A DNA stretch of 64,000 nucleotides, from contig NC_091052.1 of assembly GCF_963966145.1 (NCBI RefSeq), forward strand, positions 11,532,001 through 11,596,000, written 5' to 3'. Below, piece after piece: positions 55,584 to 64,000 of the stretch. The stretch is from Tenebrio molitor (lineage: Eukaryota; Arthropoda; Insecta; Coleoptera; Tenebrionidae). Numbering within the stretch: position 1 is the first letter of the stretch; each line of letters starts with the position of its first letter. The notes under the pieces were generated by a model that saw nothing but the letters and a program-made list of their open reading frames with translations, ran no database searches and was not told the origin of the DNA. The position numbers were made by a program, and so were the translations under genes.

Positions 55584-58560
55584 CGCCTCTTCTAGAGCCC
55601 TCCGCCGAATCGATGAAAAATCACCTGCCTGACAGCACGGACGTTTGTGAACTTTTAAACGAGTGTTTTAGTGCACCGACATTAACAGAAACTCAATAGC
55701 ATTATATCCATCCATCATTTAAAAAACTTGCCTCTAAAGAGCCTTTCAGGCTTCCTAATACATGTCAGTACGTACGAATGGAGCTTTTCAATTTGGATCA
55801 ATCATACCGCGAACTCTTTCCTTCCACCGCGAACAGTTTTATATTCCCATATTGCATTTAGTGGTAACGTCGTTCATTTTTCCTTCGTTCCGAAACGAGA
55901 GATCAGTTGCGTTTTGGCTGTACCATACAATGTCGGAGGCGTTTTGAGACAGAGAAGCCATTTTTAGATCGTAAAAAAGAACTCGAACGATTACGAGTTT
56001 GTTTAGGAGACAAAGTGACATTAATTAGAGAGATCGTGCATCTACATGGTGTTCAAACAGTCGATATCGTGTTTAATTAATCAGTGGTAATCAAAAGGGT
56101 GTTTTTGTCATTAGTTACATTTACCCTCTGCTGCCGTCGCAAGAAATGTGAAACGTTCAAGGGAAACTAACCATCACGTAATTAATTACTTAAGACAATT
56201 AAGTAATGCGTCCGACTCTAAGTACACCGCTGTTTTTAATAGGAGAAACATTCGAGCAATAATTCTGTGTGGTCTTTGTCTCAAAACGTTGCCTCTAAAA
56301 GGAGTACTAATCGGAACTAGGTTGTTGTTGTTGTTATTTTTCTATGCAGCAAAGAATGGCGCGCTTAGTACTTCTTCGACGTAATACTTAAGTCAATTTA
56401 TAAAATTAGAAACCGACAGTCCCATTTTGAAATTTCTATTTTTTTAAACAATTGTATCATACTGTAAATATGGTCAATGTAGTTTCATAAGTTACACTGT
56501 ATGTATTTCGTAAAGTTTTGTAAAAATCAAATGTACATAGATTATAAACGAGTGATAGAATCTGTATGGATATTGTTTGATATGAAACTTTAAATTGATT
56601 AGTTTTGTGTATAATTAATAACTCGCAAAGATACCTTTGTAAAATTAATAGATTCCTAAAATCGAAACTAGTCGTTATAGGTAATATGTATTCAAATGGT
56701 GCCAAATCAAAATGAATATAGGATAAATGTACGCAAATATATGTAAATTATGGTACGAAACTGTTTACTTTGCTCACCCTTAATAAATTTTCTTATTTAT
56801 TGTTGCTTGTAATTTCTGTCACTTCAACAGGATAATATGGAACCGCACACGACTTCTTCACGTCGATATAATTGATTAAGTACGATAAATTTTCGTTATC
56901 TGTGTAAACGGAATAAATTATTCGACATAATGAATGTGCTTATTCTCCTTTCATTCATTCAAATATGTAAATACGATGATATTAAAAGCATCAACACTAT
57001 CGCAACACTCTTGAACACATGCATATTCACGACTAGGATAAGCTTCCTCATAAATAGCAACGTTAGACCCGGTGCTGATAATTTAACAGAGCATTAGGTA
57101 TCACCGGGGTTGTAAATATCGCCAAAGCACAAATTATGGCATTTTTCCGTTGTATCGCCCAAGACAACCTACAAATATTTCAAGGATTATTGCCTGTTTA
57201 GCATAATCCTTGCAACACTTGGCTGGAATTTTACAGGCGTCCAAGTCTGATCCGGCAGATTTTTCACTAGAAAATCTCGCAAACTTCGACTACACAACAC
57301 CGAATTTGTTCCTGCTTTATGGCGATGACGTTCTGGTGTGCAATGCGATTCAAAACTACAGTGTCGTGACGTATTTGTATTGTTGGGTGCAGCATCAATT
57401 GATCGATTGCAAGGTTGTGTTTGAAATAAAAGGGAAAACTCTTTTGCGAGTGGTGATCAGGTCCCGAGGGTGAAAATATGAACGACAATGGGGGCAAATA
57501 TTAAACGCAACAATACACTAGTCTGGCGGGACAGAATGAGCCAGTCTACAGGCCACATACGTTCAATTATGCGCATTATTCAAGCGACAAGCACACTGCC
57601 GTAAATTAGCATTCCACCCCATCTAACAAAAGGACTACAGAGTAAAACGAGCGCGGACGATTTGCGGTCCATCCTGATGACGTGTCACATGTCGTCCATG
57701 TTGTTCACTGCGTTCTCTATAAATCAAGCCGCCACCGTCACCACCTCCGCTACACTAAATCACCAGCTCGCATATACCTGTTTACAAGCGAGATCGCCTC
57801 TCCTAATGCTCGATCATCCCATTATTTTTATTTAAATGTTCATGAGGGCACGGCGAAACTGACACATTACGTGCACCAACAGATTAGACAAACGGAGCTT
57901 GATTTATTTAGGGGTTTGCGGCTATAGACTCGAATTCGTCGATTCTTCGAGTTTTGAGGAAAGCGTTTGAGTGGTTGCATTGACGTCATGTTTGCAATGA
58001 TTGGAATCTGAGTCGTGATGCATTACTTCATTGTCTGTTAGACAATCGCGCAATGATATATAACAAGATTGCACAGTACGTGTCCGTTTCCAAGTGGCAT
58101 CTCGATATATGCTGCGCCGCACTCTATTCACTAAAATTAATGCCAGACTGGGACAACAACTCTGCATTATTGTGGTCTAGCATTGTCTCTGGTGGAGAGA
58201 GCCGCTGAAATATGGCCCCACATGTATCTTTACGTCCCGAAACGAGTCAGCTGTTAACGCTCACCAATTGATACAACAATCAAATTTAAATCAATTGTGA
58301 CTGTTGCCCTTATGTTAATTTTCGCAGCAAAAATCACCGAACTGGATGAATACAACATTTTTAAAAAAGCTCTCTAATGAGAATCTCCCCGAATGTATGC
58401 AACCAGCAATACACAAAGTGGCCGTTTGCACCTATGATACGCCACTGCTCTTTAGGTTATGTTTCATGACTGTCACCCAAACATTTTCGTTTCTCCCAAT
58501 CAAGTTTTTCTTTTTAGTTATTAATGACTAGTGCCGCTTTATTCCTCCAACGAAACACCA
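55584..58560 (+). other. DIP 3' UTR and intergenic region
   Basis: The 3' UTR of the DIP-like gene must begin here; its end is not certain. A candidate poly(A) signal AATAAA is at 56782-56787. The rest (57-58.5 kb) has only short overlapping frames and one copy of the TGTATGCAACCAGCAATACA motif (58394-58413). In-frame stop TGA lies 15 codons before the next gene's ATG. Confidence 0.7.
56782..56787 (+). other. Candidate poly(A) signal for the DIP-like gene
   Basis: AATAAA, followed by a T-rich stretch (TTTTCTTATTTATTGTTG), 1.2 kb after the stop codon. Other AT-rich matches occur nearby, so the true site may differ. Confidence 0.35.
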
Positions 58561-59383
58561 ATGTTAGAAGAAGTGCTTTTAGATTTTGCGAATATCCCGG
58601 CGGAGCCCTCTGACGTTCGAAGTACGTGCGTGAAGTGCCAGTAAGAACGTTAGTGAGGGCAACGAGTTCGATAACTGAGAGGTCTTTTTTACTTTTTTTA
58701 GACGTCCGTCGAGCGTGTGTTGGTGTGGGTCGCTGCCGAAACCGCGGCTGTGCCCTAAAAGTCGCATAATTCTCCTCCAGCATCCAGCCGAAGAGAAGAG
58801 ATGTTTGAGGACCGCCCCCATGCTTCATTTTGGGCTAAGCGACGGGAAATGTTTGGTTTACAAGGGTAAACGCTTCCCTGGGAAACACCAAGGACTGGAA
58901 GATATTCTTACAGAGAAAAATACTATTTTATTATATCCAAGTCCTGCAGCTGTCGATTTAAAAACTGTGGTAGGAAGTGATATAAATACCACTTTCAATT
59001 TGGTGATAATTGATGGAACATGGCCTCAAGCCAAGGCAATTTATGCCAGCAATCCTATTTTACATAAGATTAGACAAGTTAAACTGCTCACAAATAGTGT
59101 GAGTAATTATATAATAAGGACCCAACCAACTGAAGGTTGTTTGAGCACTTTGGAAACGGCAACTGAAGCCTTGACTTTACTGGAAAATGACGAAATTTAT
59201 AGAAAATTACTAGATCCTTTGAGGACTTTGTGTGAATTTCAACTGCAGAATGGAGCAGTGTCGCATCAAAGTAAAGAATTTTTAATTAAAAATAAAAAAT
59301 ATCCTAAGCTTATTGGTAAAAGACTTAATAAAGTACTAAACTCAGCTGAAATATTTTCTGTGGAGGACAGTCTGAAAGATTAG
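58561..59383 (+). CDS. DTWD2: DTWD2-like tRNA-uridine aminocarboxypropyltransferase
   Basis: DTW-domain enzyme; the family transfers the 3-amino-3-carboxypropyl group of S-adenosylmethionine to uridine in the tRNA D-loop or variable loop (acp3U). Two exons, 58561-58640 and 58702-59383, are separated by a 61-bp GT-AG intron and give 253 residues. The join rebuilds a zinc-binding motif: Cys 23 and 26 (CVKC), Cys 33 and 35 (CWC). HPAEEKRCLRT follows at about 54, and the signature DGTWPQAK starts at 131. RTQPTEGCLSTLE and CEFQLQNG are further conserved blocks. Human DTWD2 is about 300 residues, with extra N-terminal sequence. The ATG is the first after an in-frame stop 15 codons upstream. The next gene starts only 477 bp downstream on the same strand. 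Confidence 0.93.
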
Positions 59384-59479
59384 CGTCCATTTTTTTAAAA
59401 CATTCTAATTATGTAATGTAAAAATCAGTACAAACGCAACTGTAAATATCATTTGTATGGTTACATCGATACAATTTTT

Positions 59480-59493
59480 ATTAAAGTATTAAA
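59480..59493 (+). other. Candidate poly(A) signals of the DTWD2-like gene
   Basis: Two ATTAAA hexamers (59480-59485 and 59488-59493) lie about 100 bp after the stop codon, in an AT-rich context. No AATAAA is nearer. Confidence 0.5.
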
Positions 59494-59860
59494 TTTAACT
59501 GTGTACAAAATAATTTTTGAACTTGAGCGAAAGTAATGATGAAACCGATTATCTAGGGATGAAACGTGAAGAAAATGACATAAATGACCTTGACTTAATT
59601 ATATTTCACAAATTATAAAATTGTCGGTCAAGATTCTTTTGAAATATTTTATGCGGCGAAATGTCGACCTTCTTGTACAATTCCTCCATTTCTTTGAATT
59701 ACCGTTTTAGAAAAACTGTGAGCATGAGACACGCCCCTCTTTTTACCGATTGCATCCCAACCTCACTCTTTTATGTGACAGCAAACAATACCCTAGAATA
59801 GTGAAATAAGAAATGAATATAAAACACACATGATTGTGCGAAGTAAAATAGTGTCTAAAA

Positions 59861-61086
59861 ATGGATTATTACAAAATACAATTTAACCCTGAGCTGCACA
59901 AGAAGTACCTTCTTCGGATCCTCCGCGGATTACCTTCGTCGCTAGGTTCTCTGGATACCCACAGGTAAACGAACCAACAACCCTGATTTTCACTTCAAAT
60001 ACACCTTGCAGGGTAATTTTAACGTATTTTGCAATATCGGGACTGGATCTGTTGAACGAATTAGACAGCATTCCCAATAAACAGTTTGTTATCGAATGGC
60101 TTTACTCCTTACAAGTTTGTGATGACACAGGTAGTTACTACTCTCACTGATGGAAGTGATTTTTTAAGTGAATTTTTAGAGCTCGTTAGCGGATTTCAAG
60201 GCTCCGCGACTCTCAACACAAAGCTGAATTTTGGCCAGAATGCACTATACAAGTGGGGCCATATTGCCACCACATATTCTGCTTTAGCCACACTAGTTAT
60301 TTTAGGAGACGATTTAGAACGAATCCATCGCGCTTCGATAATTCGAAGTAGGTAAAAATCGCACAATTCTCCCACGAAATTACATAATTGTTGGTAGGTC
60401 TGCGAGCACTGCAACTTCCAAATGGCTGTTTCACAGGGGCCAAAGAAGGAACCGAGTACGACATGCGGTTCGTCTTTTGCGCCGCAAGTATATCGTACAT
60501 GCTCGACGACTGGACCGGTATGGACGTCGACAAGACCGTCGACTTCATAATAAAAAGCATAGTAAGTGCCCCCTCTCGCCTAAAATCTCACCCCAGACCC
60601 CATTTTCAGTCATACGACTTCGGCATCGCACAAGCTCCGCACCTGGAGTCGCACAGCGGCTCGACATTCTGCGCAGTCGCGACTCTAGCCCTCACCAAAC
60701 AGTTGCACAGATTGTCCGAGGCACAACTCGAGGGGCTGAAACGATGGCTTTTGAACAGGTTCGAGTACGGCTTCACGGGGCGGCCCAACAAACCGTCCGA
60801 CACGTGCTATTCCTTTTGGACGGGAGGGGCCCTCAAGATACTGAACGCATATCACTTTATCGAGGCCCAAGATAACAACCAGTACATTCTGGTGACGCAA
60901 GACAGGCACGGGGGCTTCTCTAAATGGGTCAATACCGTGCCCGACGCCATGCACACTTATCTGGGGCTCGCGGGGCTCAGTTTCATGAAGGAGGAGGGGA
61001 TCGGCGGCGTGTTTCCCGACTTGAACATGTCGGTAAGGGCCCACGAGCACTTGTTAAGTCTCCACAAGAAGTGGAGGCAGCGCTGA
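59861..61086 (+). CDS. PGGT1B: Protein geranylgeranyltransferase type I, beta subunit
   Basis: Catalytic beta subunit that, with the shared alpha subunit, attaches geranylgeranyl to CaaX cysteines of Rho/Rac-type small GTPases in the cytosol. Five exons, 59861-59964, 60012-60130, 60180-60347, 60398-60561 and 60610-61086, join to 343 residues (human about 377). Introns are 47-50 bp. Prenyltransferase repeats are recognisable: ILTYFAISGLDLLN, GHIATTYSALATLVILGDDL, LRALQLPNGCF, SYDFGIAQAPHLESHSGSTF, GFTGRPNKPSDTCYSFW, QDRHGGFSKW. The zinc ligands are present as Asp 249 and Cys 251 (DTC) and His 290 (PDAMHTYLG). Compared with the human protein, the N-terminus and the segment between repeats 1 and 2 (after GFQGSATL) are shorter. 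The start is the first ATG of the conserved frame. Confidence 0.95.
60562..60609 (+). other. 48-bp intron 4 of PGGT1B, length divisible by three and stop-free
   Basis: GTAAGT donor and TTTTCAG acceptor bound a 48-bp stretch that also reads open in the coding frame (VSAPSRLKSHPRPHFQ). The family alignment runs directly from ..IIKSI to SYDFGIAQ, as in the human ..RRSMSYDNGLAQ, so it is an intron. If retained it would insert 16 residues without a frameshift. Confidence 0.85.
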
Positions 61087-61170
61087 GCGACATTTGGAGG
61101 CGTTGGAGCTTTACATGAACGAACTATTAAATATACAATAATTATTATAATTTTTACAAACCCAGATTCA

Positions 61171-61176
61171 AATAAA
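61171..61176 (+). other. Poly(A) signal of PGGT1B
   Basis: AATAAA 85 bp after the stop codon, followed by AT-rich DNA. Position and context are typical. Confidence 0.65.
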
Positions 61177-64000
61177 TATTTATATTACGAACGAGCAGTC
61201 CTTGTTTCTTTTCAAACCCAAATCTGTTGCAACCACCAACACTGACGACAGCAAGTGTCGCATCATTTGACTTTCTTAAGCAGTGTTGTGATTGGTTGGC
61301 AGTCCAGCGGGCCTGGAACGTAAGTACGACTCAACTATTTATAATATGTTATTTTATTTATATTATTATTATTAGGATGTAATTAAAATCTAATAAATAT
61401 TAATTGTCAAGTGATGATTTCTTTTTGTACACCAAGTTTCTGATAAATACAGTGGCGCTAGTGTCACACAACGTAACTTAACTAAGTTTCTTGGTTGTTG
61501 TAATTGGTTGACACACGTGAAACGTAAGTCTCTCAAATACTTACAATGCGTTTTTAATTTGTTACGTTGTTATTATTTGTAACGTTTAGTTGATAAATTA
61601 CAATTAGCAGAGGAGTTTAAGATTCGGATGTATTGTGTGTTGCCTAGCTTCCACCATGTCCTGCGAATTCCAGAGATGCCGGAACCTGCCGGAGCTTTGA
61701 ACATGCGGTATTTTCGGAAAGCTTTATCGTCCAGTGGCGCCCCCTGCAGCCGCACCGTCCGCACCGCTAGTAGCTGCAACAGTGGGGCGCAGAGCAGATG
61801 TGAGAGCAGTGAGTGGCAGTGAATGTTCCGACCGTAAACAATTATTTCATTTGAAATTAACAAAATAAGCAAAATAAAATTGATTTCTGTTGTCCTCGTC
61901 AGTTAAACAACCATCCCACTTTCTACTATCGGCCACACTATTTTTGTAAGTGGAACCATTTATTAATTATGTCGTTTTTGCGACGAATCGAAAAGAATCA
62001 CTTGCGATATTTTCACGGCGATTTCTTTCTCATCACACCGTTTTTTCGCTTTTGAGAATGACCGACGAGTGATTCATCCGCGTCTACAGCACCAGCCACT
62101 CCTTCTTTTTATCTCAATTTGTACACACTATTTGCATTGTTTGGGTAATAGCGGAGATTATTTTTTTTCCTTAAGCCGCCAGCCCACACCGGTGGGACTC
62201 CCCATCGCACCATTTCGACACCACTTCCCAATCCCAATCCCAATCCAATCTGTTCATTTCATTTGTCTTCATCCTACTGTCCGCATTTGAGACACAATTT
62301 CCAACCGTCTCAGTAATTTTCAATTAAACAATAAAACACCTACAAAGCGCATTTTTAATCGATAATCCCACCAGGCTACCTTCGCAAAACAACAACCGCT
62401 GAAACAAACAGAAATTGTAAAAATACCTAATACAATCCTTGTACTCTTCCGCGTGTACATGCTGATTACTGACGACCTACCAGTTACGCATTAACGTCTT
62501 TTTAAACCAAGGATGCGAGACGCCAACTGTTATTAAGTGGCGCAATAGGAAGGATGGGTGCTTTTACTTTTAATGACCGCCATGTGCTTCACAATAAAAT
62601 AAAAATCTGACACGAACAACTCTAATTACAACTGTCCGCTTTCATTACTTCAGACAGTCTAGACGCACTTTTTCCCAAACAATAATTCCACTTCCGTTAT
62701 GTTTGTTTTGTGTGGTTTTTGCAAACTCGGTCGTACTGACAGTACACTTCGTTGCACACAATCCAGGAAATTTGTATCGTGTGACACGGACGCGAGAGTA
62801 CAGCGGCGCGTAAAATGGTGTGCAAGGAGAAATGAAATTTATTTGTCGATTCGTATTAATTATGCAGTCGCCTTGTTAACAACCCAAATAGAGAAAAATC
62901 TAACGGTCTGGATCTGTAAAGTGCTCGGACCGTGATCTAGTTTCCGTAAAGTTGCGACCACATGAAATGTCACTTGAATTGTGGATTTCGTATTGTACAA
63001 AAAAATGTTTTCAAGTTACGCGGAAAGGTTCAGACGAGATCGTTGTCGAGAGTCTTTGTCGCCTTCTTCGGCAGTGTTTGCAAGTTTTGGAGGGGAAGAA
63101 AGATTCCAATTTGTATGTTTTGGACCACTCGTAGGGACAATAATCAAGCGATTCAAAATATTTACGAAAGTGGGATTTATCAGGACCTGTTTCGCCGAAC
63201 ATCTATTAAATTGTTTACAACAGAATAAAACTAATGAGTCTTCAATAAATATTTAAAAGCTCCAATGATAAAGACAAGTTTTAAAAGTTGACATGTTCCA
63301 TTTGTTGATTTTTTTTCAACAGTAAATAGTAGATTTTTCCCGAAAGATGGTCATCAGCGAGCGATTGAATGAATATTTATTTTACAAACTGGTTTTACCT
63401 TAGAGCACTAACTGTTTCCCAATAATTTATGCCGTGACAGTTGAAGAATATTTTCATAAGTTTTTGTCTCGCATTGGCACACACTTATCCACAGTGGTGC
63501 CGGTTTTCGTTAAAATTAGCAATTAACAAGACCGCACGTTTCCTATCACAACACAACACAATCGGAAGTTTTGATAAATGTCTGACGAGCGATACGTTAA
63601 GCGTTATTGCAGTCGAGGTTAAACCAATCCGCGCCATAAAAATAGTGTAGACCAGCTCGACCGCAAAAATTTCGCAGGAAAATAATTTAGTGCGGTCATG
63701 CCGCATTGTACCATTTGTCCGAGCGCGCGTCGACCCGGAGCGCGATTCCGGCGCGTGAAAGCGACAATTTCGCCGAATTTGGGCGTCGATCTGTCGAAGA
63801 CGTGGAATTTCCGGAGGGTGCGTCCGAGTCCGGTCGAGTTAAAGTACAAAAGACATACGACGTATGGCTTATGGCATCTCCACGTATGCGGCTCCGGGAA
63901 TCTGACCCGGTCGGTATGTGCACTGCTTGAGGCTGTACGTGATATAGCTAGCTCAATAACTGCCGTTCGGAGATAATCTTTATGATATGTCTATGCTTGA
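61177..64000. other. Intergenic region with promoter-like segments
   Basis: No conserved protein is recognised. Two similar segments near 61.3 and 61.5 kb each have an ATTGGTTG (CCAAT-type) box followed 20-30 bp later by a strong splice-donor sequence (AACGTAAGT), as alternative first exons might. A 64-codon plus frame at 61628-61822, a 60-codon frame at 62952-63134 and several frames at 63.0-63.25 kb are open but unassigned. From about 63.64 to 63.96 kb the sequence is CpG-dense, unlike its surroundings, and may be a promoter or first exon of a gene beyond the window. Confidence 0.5.

Noticed and set aside
62952..63256. Three overlapping plus frames of 60-91 codons
   Set aside because: All three phases are open over the same bases, so at most one could be real, and none shows a recognisable domain.

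Overview
The window is intron-rich, AT-rich animal DNA, most likely from an insect and plausibly a beetle. The three conserved genes read as arthropod orthologues. The two compact genes carry 48-61 bp introns, while the neuronal immunoglobulin gene has introns of up to 24.7 kb. The species cannot be settled from the sequence alone.

About 1-55,600 is dominated by one plus-strand gene, a DIP/lachesin-type immunoglobulin-superfamily surface protein. Seven coding exons are visible (10806-11013, 35766-35936, 38150-38278, 41570-41708, 52437-52585, 54755-54808, 55462-55583). Their reading phases join exactly into 323 residues: the end of Ig1, all of Ig2 and Ig3, and a C-terminal tail of GPI-anchor type. 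The signal peptide and first half of Ig1 lie upstream of the window, so 1-10805 is probably intronic. A single-exon minus-strand gene for an unrecognised 540-residue charged, coiled-coil protein (53039-54661) is nested in the intron between the last Ig3 exon and the stalk exon.

About 58,500-61,200 holds two compact housekeeping genes on the plus strand. One is a DTWD2-like tRNA-uridine aminocarboxypropyltransferase (58561-59383, two exons). The other is the beta subunit of protein geranylgeranyltransferase type I (59861-61086, five exons). The last 2.8 kb has no recognisable gene; it holds CCAAT-box/donor-like sites and a CpG-dense stretch that may be a promoter of a gene beyond the edge.

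The introns hold many small DNA-transposon relics: a hAT-type MITE with a perfect 8-bp target duplication, a PIF/Harbinger-type hairpin MITE, several TA-flanked fold-back MITEs, a mariner transposase fragment, a PIF/Harbinger transposase fragment, and a nest of inverted repeats at 46.6-51.7 kb. The most unusual signal is a family of strongly diverged repeats of about 130-170 bp in which a 15-bp box (ATGGTGGATGCGCCG) is almost the only conserved part. It occurs in at least five clusters, in both orientations. A second, unrelated 14-bp box (TGACGGACGGGACA) has a similar layout at 49-1245.
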